A stretch of 64,000 nucleotides of DNA, taken from assembly GCA_964406735.1 (NCBI GenBank), contig CAYOSU010000001.1, positions 1 through 64,000 of the forward strand, read 5' to 3'. The notes beneath the pieces were generated by a model, which did not search any database, was not told the origin of the DNA, and was given only the letters and a program-made list of their open reading frames with translations. Positions 16,844-24,325 of the stretch are shown here, piece after piece. The DNA comes from CAYOSU01 sp964406735 (GTDB lineage: Bacteria; Bacillota; Clostridia; Christensenellales; CAMQZB01). The stretch's first letter is position 1, and every line of letters starts with the position of its first letter. A program made the position numbers and the translations under genes.

Positions 16844-17647
16844 ATGAAAACAGCTGTAATCACGGGAAGCGCAAGAGGCTTCGGTTTAGAAATGGCAAAG
16901 GTATTCAAGAAAAACGGACTCAACGTAGTTTTGTCCGACGTCAACCTTGAAAATCTTGAAAAGGCGTATGAGACGATCAAGGGGATCGAAAGCGGTTCTG
17001 ATGTGATCTACGTTCCTTGCAACGTAACGAAGAGCGAGGATCTCGAAAATCTTTATGCGAAAGCGAAAGAGGCTTTCGGCGGTGTTGACGTTTGGATCAA
17101 TAACGCAGGCGTAAATCAGCCCGACAAGCCCGTTTGCGAGCTTACAGAAAAGGAGATCCGCTTCCTTATCGATATCGACGTAGTAGGCGCGATACTCGGC
17201 AGCAAGATAGCGTTTGCTCACATGAAAGAGCAGGGCTACGGACAGATATACAACGTAGAGGGCTACGGCAGCAACGATGCGATGATGACGGGGCTTACCG
17301 TATACGGAACGTCCAAGCGCTCGATTACCTACTTCACGCAGGCACTCGCAAAAGAGAGTGAGGATCTCACGGGTGGAAAGGTATGCGTTTGCAGGCTTAC
17401 TCCGGGAATTATGATCACCGACTTCATCAAGACGGCTAACGGCGGAGCAACGCAGATCGAGCTTCCCGAGAAGACCAAGAAGGTATATAACATCCTCGGC
17501 GATTATCCTGAAACGATTGCAGAATACGTCGTTCCGAGAATGATTGCTAATACCAAGAACAACGCAAAGGTCGTATGGCTCACGACGAGAAAGGCGTCTT
17601 GGAGATTTATGACCGCAGGCTTTAACAAGAGAAACTTCTTTGAATAA
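16844..17647 (+). CDS. Short-chain dehydrogenase/reductase, NYC1-like
   Basis: 267-aa Rossmann-fold oxidoreductase. TGSARGFG (7-14) is the nucleotide-binding motif and NNAG (about 87-90) the structural motif. The active site is YGTSKRS (Tyr and Lys near 149-153). The strand before it reads YNVEGYGSNDA instead of the usual NISS, so the catalytic Ser is shifted by about two residues. From memory this shape recalls plant chlorophyll-b-reductase (NYC1/NOL)-type SDRs, but the substrate here must differ. The gene has its own promoter, an AGAGG site and a strong terminator. Confidence 0.83.
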   Translation: MKTAVITGSARGFGLEMAKVFKKNGLNVVLSDVNLENLEKAYETIKGIESGSDVIYVPCNVTKSEDLENLYAKAKEAFGGVDVWINNAGVNQPDKPVCELTEKEIRFLIDIDVVGAILGSKIAFAHMKEQGYGQIYNVEGYGSNDAMMTGLTVYGTSKRSITYFTQALAKESEDLTGGKVCVCRLTPGIMITDFIKTANGGATQIELPEKTKKVYNILGDYPETIAEYVVPRMIANTKNNAKVVWLTTRKASWRFMTAGFNKRNFFE

Positions 17648-17677
17648 AAATCAGCCCATATATTTCAAAATACCCTC

Positions 17678-17711
17678 CGAAATTTTCGGAGGGTATTTCT
17701 TTAGTGAAAAA
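17678..17711. terminator. Bidirectional terminator between the SDR and lipase genes
   Basis: AAATACCCTCCGA (17678-17690) pairs with TCGGAGGGTATTT ending about 17707, with A/T tracts on both sides. It ends the SDR gene and probably the convergent glpK-lipase transcript. Confidence 0.85.
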
Positions 17712-17807
17712 ACATAGTTTGTTGTTTGGTGAAAGCACTACTCAATTTAGCGATAATATTGCTAAAAGGCACGTAAGATTTATTCTGAAACAGCAATATT
17801 TGCAGAC

Positions 17808-18713
17808 TTATTTGTTGTTTTCGTTGATAAAGTTAAGAATGTCGTTATACGGCGTCATATAGTCGAGCTCGTTCAATATCTCGTGGCGCATATTGGGATA
17901 TAACTTCATCGAAACGTTTGTAAGTCCAATGCCTTTATAGGTCGCATAAAGGTCTTCAACGAGCTTTTTAGGTCCACCGACGGGGTCAAGCTCGCCCGAA
18001 ACGATAAAGAGCGGCAAATCCTTGGGGATAGCTGCAAGGCCGTCTTTCTTATAAAGCGTTTTAAGTCCCTTGAAGAAGTACTTATAAAAGCCTGCGGAGA
18101 ATATGACGTTGCAATAAGGATCGTCGTAATATTTTTTAACGATCTCCTCGTCTGCCGTTATCCAAGCTCCCGTAGTGAATTGCTTGGAATATCCGCCGAA
18201 CGTAATATTTGCTATCATTTTTGCAGGAGCGTCTTTCCCTTTGAATGCGCACGTCAAGTCTGCAACGAGCTTACCGCCGGCAACCATTGCGGCAGGCTGT
18301 CTTGCCGAGCCCATAAGTATAACTGCCTTAGGAAGAGGGCAAAGCTGGATGTACTTTTGAGATATGAACGAGCCATAGGAGTGTCCCATATAAAATAGCG
18401 GAAGCTCGGGATATTTTTTGACTATATATTCCGAAAGGAAGATCTGGTCTTTGACTGTTTCCTCGAAAAGATCGCCGTTTACGACCAAGCTGACATTTTT
18501 AGGATCGCCTGCGCTCTTTCCGTGCGCTCTCGTGTCGTTTGCAAAGCAAATATAGCCGTTAGCGTTCAAAAAATGCGCAAAACGCTCGTATCTTTTGGCG
18601 TGTTCCGCCATTCCGTGTGTTATCTGAAAGACACCTTTAGGATTTTCAACGTCGTCCCACAGATAGCAATAAAGCTCATACCCGTCGTGTGAAGGAAGTT
18701 TGAATTCCTGCAT
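17808..18713 (-). CDS. Alpha/beta hydrolase, monoacylglycerol-lipase-like
   Basis: 301-aa serine hydrolase of the Hydrolase_4 (lysophospholipase/monoglyceride lipase) family. Motifs: ITHGMAEHAKRYERFA (32-47, oxyanion HGMAEH), nucleophile GHSYGS near 110, acid in LFIVSGELDPVGG near 243 and His in MRHEILNE near 279. The expected reaction frees glycerol and a fatty acid from monoacylglycerol or a lysolipid. It starts 21 bp after the glpK stop on the same strand with a GGAGG site, so the two are almost certainly co-transcribed. That context supports glycerol supply as its role. No signal peptide is present. Confidence 0.83.
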   Translation of the reverse strand: MQEFKLPSHDGYELYCYLWDDVENPKGVFQITHGMAEHAKRYERFAHFLNANGYICFANDTRAHGKSAGDPKNVSLVVNGDLFEETVKDQIFLSEYIVKKYPELPLFYMGHSYGSFISQKYIQLCPLPKAVILMGSARQPAAMVAGGKLVADLTCAFKGKDAPAKMIANITFGGYSKQFTTGAWITADEEIVKKYYDDPYCNVIFSAGFYKYFFKGLKTLYKKDGLAAIPKDLPLFIVSGELDPVGGPKKLVEDLYATYKGIGLTNVSMKLYPNMRHEILNELDYMTPYNDILNFINENNK

Positions 18714-18734
18714 AAAAATACCTCCGATGAAAAA

Positions 18735-20219
18735 TTATTCGTTCCAGTCAAGACTGCGTTTAACTGCCTTGTGCCAACCGTGTAGCTTTTCCGAAGCAAG
18801 CTCCCTGCTCATATCGGGGATGAACTCTCTACCGATGACGACGTTCTTAGCGATGTCTTCAAGGCTTTGATATGCGCCTGTCGCAAGACCTGCAAGATAC
18901 GCTGCGCCCAAACCCGTAGTTTCGGTTATGTCGGGGCGAGCTATCTGAACGCCGAGAATGTCGGACTGGAACTGCATGAGGAAGTTGTTGTTCGAAGCGC
19001 CGCCATCCACCTTCAAGATCTTGATCTTGCCGCCGTCCTTTTCCATTGCGTGGATAACGTCGTAAGTTGAGTATGCCATAGATTCGAGCACTGCTCTGAC
19101 GAAGTGATATTTATTTGCGCCGCGCGTAAGACCGCAGATAGTGCCACGTGCGTTCATGTCCCAATATGGTGCGCCAAGACCGGTAAAGGCAGGCACGAAG
19201 TAAACGCCGTTCGTGTCGGGAACACGGAGAGCGTAACGCTCGGTATCGCCTGCTTTTTCAATTAAAAGGAGCTCGTCACGAAGCCACTGAACGCTCGAGC
19301 CTGCGTTAAAAATACTGCCCTCGTACGCATAAGTGAGCTTGCCGCCGATGTTCCACGCAACAGTCGTAACGAGATTGTCTTCGGATAGCTTGAAGTTCTC
19401 TCCGATGTTCATAAGAATGAAGCAGCCTGTGCCGTAGGTGTTTTTCGCCATGCCCTCTTCAAAGCATGCCTGACCGAACAAAGCGGCTTGCTGATCACCT
19501 GCTATTCCGGCAATAGGGACGGCTTTGCCAAGAAGCCTCGTATAGCCAACGATGCCGGAAGACGGTACGACTTTCGGCAGAATCTCCTTTGGAATGTCGA
19601 GAAGTTCAAGTAAGTCGTCGTCCCAGTCGTTGGTCTTGATGTTATAAAGCATCGTTCTCGAAGCGTTGGTTGAGTCCGTAACAAACGACTCGCCGTCCGT
19701 AAGTCTCCAAATAAGGAATGTGTCTATAGTGCCCACTCTCAAGCGACCTTTTTTGAGAAGATCCTTACTCTCGGGAACATTGTCAAGAAGCCACCTTATC
19801 TTTGAACCTGCAAAGTACGCATCGACTACAAGCCCCGTGCGTTCACGAATGAAGTCGAGGTGGGTCTCTTTGAGTGCTTCGCAATAATCTGTAGTTCTTC
19901 TGCACTGCCAGCAGATAGCGTTATGCAACGGCTTGCCTGTTTCGGCGTCCCACATAACGACCGTTTCACGCTGATTGGTGATTCCGATGCCGTAGATCTC
20001 TTCTGCGTCAACGTCAGCGTAAGCAACGCATTGCTGCATGCTTGTAAGCTGTGCACGCCAGATCTCCTGAGCGTCATGTTCTACCCAACCGGGGTTAGGG
20101 TAAATCTGCTTGAATTCCTGAGAGGCGATAGATACGATCTTTCTATCCTCTGTGTCATAAAGGAGCGCTCTTGCGCTCGTCGTTCCCTCGTCGAGGGAAA
20201 GTATGTAGCGTTTTCTCAT
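18735..20219 (-). CDS. glpK: Glycerol kinase
   Basis: 494-aa ATP-dependent kinase making glycerol 3-phosphate. The FGGY-family start YILSLDEGTTSARALLYD (5-22) contains the ATP phosphate motif DEGTTS. Further hallmarks are GITNQRET near 80, the glycerol-binding stretch NAICWQCRRT near 100, and the C-terminal FGGY-type block ILKVDGGASNNNFLMQFQ near 400. The length matches bacterial GlpK. AAGGAG precedes the ATG. It is divergent from the G3P dehydrogenase operon across a 235-bp region with a promoter in each direction, and is followed by the monoglyceride-lipase-like gene. Confidence 0.96.
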   Translation of the reverse strand: MRKRYILSLDEGTTSARALLYDTEDRKIVSIASQEFKQIYPNPGWVEHDAQEIWRAQLTSMQQCVAYADVDAEEIYGIGITNQRETVVMWDAETGKPLHNAICWQCRRTTDYCEALKETHLDFIRERTGLVVDAYFAGSKIRWLLDNVPESKDLLKKGRLRVGTIDTFLIWRLTDGESFVTDSTNASRTMLYNIKTNDWDDDLLELLDIPKEILPKVVPSSGIVGYTRLLGKAVPIAGIAGDQQAALFGQACFEEGMAKNTYGTGCFILMNIGENFKLSEDNLVTTVAWNIGGKLTYAYEGSIFNAGSSVQWLRDELLLIEKAGDTERYALRVPDTNGVYFVPAFTGLGAPYWDMNARGTICGLTRGANKYHFVRAVLESMAYSTYDVIHAMEKDGGKIKILKVDGGASNNNFLMQFQSDILGVQIARPDITETTGLGAAYLAGLATGAYQSLEDIAKNVVIGREFIPDMSRELASEKLHGWHKAVKRSLDWNE

Positions 20220-20281
20220 TTTTCTCCTTATATTTTGCGTTTATCACGCGCAAAACGAAAGCATTTTCTTCTAATATAAAT

Positions 20282-20310
20282 ATTGTATACCAAAGTTGAC
20301 TCAATTTCAA
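20282..20310 (-). promoter_or_regulatory. Promoter of glpK
   Basis: On the minus strand, -35 TTGAAA (20305-20310), 17-bp spacer, -10 TACAAT (20282-20287). Confidence 0.6.
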
Positions 20311-20362
20311 GAGCAATTTAACAATTTTTGTGGTAATACAGTCAGTTGCAAGCAATTTGGTA

Positions 20363-20391
20363 TTGACTATTCGGTGTTTTGGGTGTAAAAT
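20363..20391 (+). promoter_or_regulatory. Promoter of the G3P dehydrogenase operon
   Basis: -35 TTGACT (20363-20368), 17-bp spacer, -10 TAAAAT (20386-20391). Confidence 0.7.
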
Positions 20392-20454
20392 ATATATCCG
20401 TAAAGGCGAGAGAAGCGATAACTCGCCGAAAAAAATAAAACGAGAGGAATTATT

Positions 20455-21885
20455 ATGACCTGTTTTGATATTGCGGTAATAGGCGGCGGCGTCGTTGGCT
20501 GTGAAATAGCGCGCAGATTGACCGATTATTCGCTGAAAGTCGCTCTTATCGAGCGTTGTGCCGACGTAGCAGAGGGCGGCGCATCGAAAGCAAACAGCGG
20601 CATCGTCCACGCAGGCTTTGACTGCCACGTCGGAACGCTTAAAGCTAAAGTCAACGTGCTCGGAAGCAAGATGTATCCTGCGCTTTGCGAGAGGTTGGGC
20701 GTTGAACTTATCAATTGCGGCGCGCTCGTCGTCGGAAGAGAGGAGGATCTACCCAAAATACAGACGCTTTACGATCAAGGCGTAGCAAACGGAGTAGAGG
20801 GACTTGAGATAGTTGGCAGAGACGTCATAGAGAAATATCTCCCCACCGTTCACGCAGATATAAAGTACGCTCTTCACGCAAAAACGTCGAGCATCATCTC
20901 GCCGTATTATGCAACAATCGCAATGGCAGAAGAAGCAGCGCTCAACGGCTGTGAATTCTTCTTCAACAGCAAGGTCGAGAAAATAGAGCGTGAAAACGGC
21001 GCATATAAAATTACGGCAGGAGAAAACGTCGTATACGCAAAAGCAATCGTTAATGCGGCAGGAGCGGGCAGCTTGGAGATAAACAAGCTTGCAAACGCAG
21101 AGGAATTCCCCTTGCGTTTTGCAAGAGGCGAATATATGCTCCTTGACTTGACGGAGAAGAACTTCGCGAAATGCACTATATTCCCCCTTCCTACGAAGCT
21201 TGGCAAGGGCGTTTTGGTGTCGCCTACGGTCCACGGCAATATAATTTTAGGTCCTACGGCTATTGATTGCGAAGCTGAAGAGAACGTCGTTTCAAACGAG
21301 GGGCTTGATTACATCAGGAGCAACGTTGCAACGATGGCGGATAACGTCAATTACAGAAAGAACATAAGGGTCTTTGCAGGCAACCGTGTAATTTCGGGCG
21401 ATGATTTCATTATCGCAAAGTCTGAAAAGGCAGAGAATTTCATATATCTCGGCGGCATTTGCTCTCCGGGTCTTTCCTCTGCGCCTGCTATCGCACTTGA
21501 AGTAGCAAAACTCGTTGAGGAACTTGGCTTTGAGCTGAAAGAAAACAAGAATTTCATAAGAAGAAAGCCTTATAAAGAGACAAGACATATGACGGACGAG
21601 GAGCTTAACGCTCTAATAAAGGAAGATCCGTCCTACGGCCACATCGTTTGCCGTTGTGAAAAGATAACGGAGGGCGAGATCCTCGAAGCGATAAGAAGTC
21701 CGCTCCACCCCGACACCGTAGACGGCGTCAAGCGTCGAGTAAGAGCAGGTATGGGCAGGTGCCAAGGCGGTTTCTGCATGCCGACTGTTATGGAGCTCAT
21801 CGCCAAGGAGCGTAACATTCCGCTTTCCGAGGTAACTAAATTTGGTGGAAACTCTAAGATCGTATACGGCGAGGAGGATAACTGA
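20455..21885 (+). CDS. FAD-dependent glycerol-3-phosphate dehydrogenase with C-terminal [2Fe-2S] domain
   Basis: 476-aa flavoprotein predicted to oxidise glycerol 3-phosphate to dihydroxyacetone phosphate. FAD motif IAVIGGGVVGCEIARRL (5-21); DAO-family block EGGASKANSGIVHAGFD near 40-56. The C-terminal 85 residues carry a BFD-like Fer2 domain with cysteines in IVCRCEKITEGEI (C-x-C) and GMGRCQGGFCMP (C-x4-C), four ligands for a [2Fe-2S] cluster that could pass electrons onward. This is the GlpA-type Clostridial layout. An AGAGG site precedes the ATG. It is the first gene of a three-gene operon, the next ATG being 2 nt after the TGA, and is divergent from glpK. Confidence 0.9.
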   Translation: MTCFDIAVIGGGVVGCEIARRLTDYSLKVALIERCADVAEGGASKANSGIVHAGFDCHVGTLKAKVNVLGSKMYPALCERLGVELINCGALVVGREEDLPKIQTLYDQGVANGVEGLEIVGRDVIEKYLPTVHADIKYALHAKTSSIISPYYATIAMAEEAALNGCEFFFNSKVEKIERENGAYKITAGENVVYAKAIVNAAGAGSLEINKLANAEEFPLRFARGEYMLLDLTEKNFAKCTIFPLPTKLGKGVLVSPTVHGNIILGPTAIDCEAEENVVSNEGLDYIRSNVATMADNVNYRKNIRVFAGNRVISGDDFIIAKSEKAENFIYLGGICSPGLSSAPAIALEVAKLVEELGFELKENKNFIRRKPYKETRHMTDEELNALIKEDPSYGHIVCRCEKITEGEILEAIRSPLHPDTVDGVKRRVRAGMGRCQGGFCMPTVMELIAKERNIPLSEVTKFGGNSKIVYGEEDN

Positions 21886-21886
21886 T

Positions 21887-23137
21887 ATGAACAACAATTT
21901 TGACGTATTAGTAATAGGCGGCGGCCCTGCAGGAATGAGTGCGGCAATAGCTGCTCACGACGAGGGCGCAAACGTAGCTATAATCGAGAGAGATTATCGC
22001 CTCGGCGGAATACTCAACCAGTGCATACATAACGGCTTCGGACTTCACTATTTCGGTGAAGAGTTGACGGGTCCCGAGTATGCCGTAAGATTCAAACAAC
22101 TCGTTGAAGAGAGAAATATACCCCTCTTCCTCAATACGATAGTGCTTGATATCGACACCGAGAAAAAGACCTTGCGTTGCATGAACGAGAGCGGAGCGTT
22201 CTATTTGACCGCTAAGAGCATCGTACTTGCGATGGGATGCAGAGAAAGAACAGCAGGCTCTATCATGCAGTGCGGTTACCGCCCGGCAGGAGTTTTCCCT
22301 GCAGGTTGTGCACAAAAGCTCGTAAACGTCAAGGGTCAAAAGGTCGGAAAAGAAGTCGTTATATTAGGTAGCGGCGATATCGGACTTATCATGGCTCGCC
22401 GTATGACGTTCGAGGGTGCAAAGGTAAAGATGGTATGTGAGTTGATGCCCTATTCTTCGGGCTTGAAGCGTAATATCGTTCAGTGCCTTGACGACTTCGG
22501 CATTCCTTTGAAGTTCTCGACAACGATCGTAAAGGTCGAGGGCAAAGAGAGAGTAGATGGCGTTTGGATCGCAAAGGTCGGTAGTGACCTGAAACCTATT
22601 GCAGGAACGGAAGAATACGTTCCGTGTGACACGGTACTTCTTTCCGTAGGCTTAGTTCCGGAAAACGACCTTATTTCGGGTAAAAACATAGAGATGAACC
22701 CCGTAACCAACGGTGCTTACGCCGACGAATTCAGGAGAACGAGCGTTGAAGGAATATTCTCTTGCGGAAACGTGCTTCACGTTCACGACCTTGCGGATAA
22801 TGCAAGTATAGAGGCTAAGACGGCAGGAATTTCTGCGGCAAGATATGCTAAGGGCGAAGAGCTTGCAAAAGCTGAGGTCAATGTAACTTGCGACGGCAGA
22901 ATGGTCAGATACGTCGTTCCGAAAGCGGTTGCCAAGGGCGAAGGCAAAGTAAATCTCTTCTTGAGAGTTGGTAACGTATTTACCGATAAGAGACTCGAAG
23001 TAACGAGTGGCGGCGAAGTTATATTCAAGAAGAACGCAATGATATTTACGCCGGGCGAAATGGAGACTATACCGCTCGATAAATCCAAGATAAAGGGCGA
23101 CGTATTCGTAACGCTCGTTGATAAGGAGGTCAAATAA
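21887..23137 (+). CDS. NAD(P)/FAD-dependent oxidoreductase of the glycerol operon
   Basis: 416-aa flavoprotein with two Rossmann folds: FAD motif VLVIGGGPAGMSAAIAA (7-23) and NAD(P) motif EVVILGSGDIGLIMARRM (about 157-174). LAMGCRERTAGSI near 122 and the FAD closing block GIFSCGNVLHVHDLADNAS near 290-308 are typical of proteins that partner GlpA-type dehydrogenases and DUF1667. It probably re-oxidises the dehydrogenase, passing electrons to NAD+ or a carrier. GGAGG lies 10 nt before the ATG, inside the preceding gene. Its stop overlaps the next start (TAATG), indicating translational coupling. The electron acceptor is inferred. Confidence 0.88.
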   Translation: MNNNFDVLVIGGGPAGMSAAIAAHDEGANVAIIERDYRLGGILNQCIHNGFGLHYFGEELTGPEYAVRFKQLVEERNIPLFLNTIVLDIDTEKKTLRCMNESGAFYLTAKSIVLAMGCRERTAGSIMQCGYRPAGVFPAGCAQKLVNVKGQKVGKEVVILGSGDIGLIMARRMTFEGAKVKMVCELMPYSSGLKRNIVQCLDDFGIPLKFSTTIVKVEGKERVDGVWIAKVGSDLKPIAGTEEYVPCDTVLLSVGLVPENDLISGKNIEMNPVTNGAYADEFRRTSVEGIFSCGNVLHVHDLADNASIEAKTAGISAARYAKGEELAKAEVNVTCDGRMVRYVVPKAVAKGEGKVNLFLRVGNVFTDKRLEVTSGGEVIFKKNAMIFTPGEMETIPLDKSKIKGDVFVTLVDKEVK

Positions 23138-23475
23138 TGGATACTATATGCATTAACTGCCCTATGGGCTGTCCCCTTCACATTGAAGAGAGAGACGGCG
23201 AGATAATAGTCAGCGGCAACACCTGCAAGCGCGGTGAGGTCTACGGCAAGGCTGAATACACTATGCCTGTTCGTATGGTTACTTCCTTAGTAAAGCTTTC
23301 AAACGGCGTTACGACGAGTGTAAGAACCAGCAAACCCGTTCCTAAGAAAATGATATTCGACGTTTTGAGGGAGATAAAAAAGTTAACTCCTTCGGAAAGC
23401 GTCAAGTGCGGTGATGTCGTTGCGACTAACGTTGCATCGTCGGGAGCAGACGTTATAATAACGGGTAATTTATAA
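23137..23475 (+). CDS. DUF1667 cysteine-rich protein of the glycerol operon
   Basis: 112-aa protein starting ICINCPMGCPLHIEERDGE and followed by GNTCKRGEVYG. The cysteine set C-x2-C-x3-C plus a later CKRG strongly resembles a metal- or cluster-binding motif, like the N-terminal Fe-S site of molybdopterin oxidoreductases. DUF1667 is regularly the third gene behind a GlpA-type dehydrogenase and an NADH-linked flavoprotein, suggesting a small electron-transfer subunit. Its ATG overlaps the previous stop and a GGAGG site lies 8 nt upstream. A terminator follows. Confidence 0.88.
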   Translation: MDTICINCPMGCPLHIEERDGEIIVSGNTCKRGEVYGKAEYTMPVRMVTSLVKLSNGVTTSVRTSKPVPKKMIFDVLREIKKLTPSESVKCGDVVATNVASSGADVIITGNL

Positions 23476-23479
23476 AAAG

Positions 23480-23513
23480 CAAAAGGATTCGAGAATATCT
23501 CGGATTCTTTTCG
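23480..23513 (+). terminator. Terminator of the glycerol operon
   Basis: AAAAGGATTCGAGA (about 23481-23494) pairs with TCTCGGATTCTTTT through two G-T wobbles, with a 3-nt loop. It lies between the DUF1667 and MgtC-type genes. Confidence 0.65.
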
Positions 23514-23541
23514 GTTAAAGTAATGTTATAAGAGGTGTCAA

Positions 23542-24201
23542 ATGTTTTCCGAAATAGGGAATAATATTGGCTTAGAACTTGAATATTTGCTCCGCATAGT
23601 CATAGCTGGAATATACGGTTTTTTGATCGGACTTGAAAGAAGTAAGCGTCAAAAGGAAGCAGGTCTTCGCACGCACTTTATCGTAGCGGCAGGTGCGGCG
23701 CTTATTATGTGCGTTTCGCTTTTGTTTGAACAAGACGCCGCGAGGATAGCGGCGCAGATAGTATCGGGCATCGGTTTTCTCGGTGCGGGAATGATATTTT
23801 TCAAGCGTGAGTCCTTGCACGGTCTTACGACGGCGGCAGGTATATGGATGACCGCAGGCGTTGGCATGGCGACGGGCGCAGGAATGTACGTCTTAGGATT
23901 AGGCGCAACGCTCATAGTTATCATTGCGCAGGTAATATTCCATAACAGGCTGTTCAGCGAGACGAACAATTATCATTTGCTATTAGTCAGGTTTAATTAT
24001 AACAAAGAGACTCTTGAGCTTTTGAAAAAGGTGTTCAAGGTTGACAGGTTCTCTCGCTTCAAGGCGTATAACAACGACAAAGGCGAAATAATTGCAGAAG
24101 CGGTAATAAGAACGCGTAATATGTGTACCGCAAGCGAGCTTGCGACGCTTTTAGCGCAGAACGCAGAGATAAAATCAGTCGAACGCCTTGAAGACTGGTA
24201 A
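23542..24201 (+). CDS. MgtC/SapB family membrane protein
   Basis: 219-aa integral membrane protein. Residues 1-140 hold about five helices with the family signature IYGFLIGLERSKRQKEAGLRTH (glycine-rich helix, then the conserved ER...GLRTH loop), GIGFLGAGMIF near 78 and LTTAAGIWMTAGVGMATGAG near 92-111. The C-terminal 75 residues form a soluble ACT-like domain. Family members are linked to magnesium limitation and to modulation of the ATP synthase; the role here is inferred. It starts behind an AGAGGTG site. Confidence 0.9.
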   Translation: MFSEIGNNIGLELEYLLRIVIAGIYGFLIGLERSKRQKEAGLRTHFIVAAGAALIMCVSLLFEQDAARIAAQIVSGIGFLGAGMIFFKRESLHGLTTAAGIWMTAGVGMATGAGMYVLGLGATLIVIIAQVIFHNRLFSETNNYHLLLVRFNYNKETLELLKKVFKVDRFSRFKAYNNDKGEIIAEAVIRTRNMCTASELATLLAQNAEIKSVERLEDW

Positions 24202-24220
24202 GAAGATTTGATATTATGCA

Positions 24221-24261
24221 GAACGTCCCCGAAAGAATTATCTTTCGGGGACGTTGTTTTG
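24221..24261 (+). terminator. Terminator of the MgtC-type gene
   Basis: 15-bp stem AACGTCCCCGAAAGA with TCTTTCGGGGACGTT, ATTA loop, then TTTTGTTG. The convergent GH2 gene ends at 24326 and may share it. Confidence 0.88.
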
Positions 24262-24325
24262 TTGTATGAGCTGAGTCTATAAAACTCGTTCGTTTGGCTG
24301 TATCAGCTTAATATTAAAGCGATTT

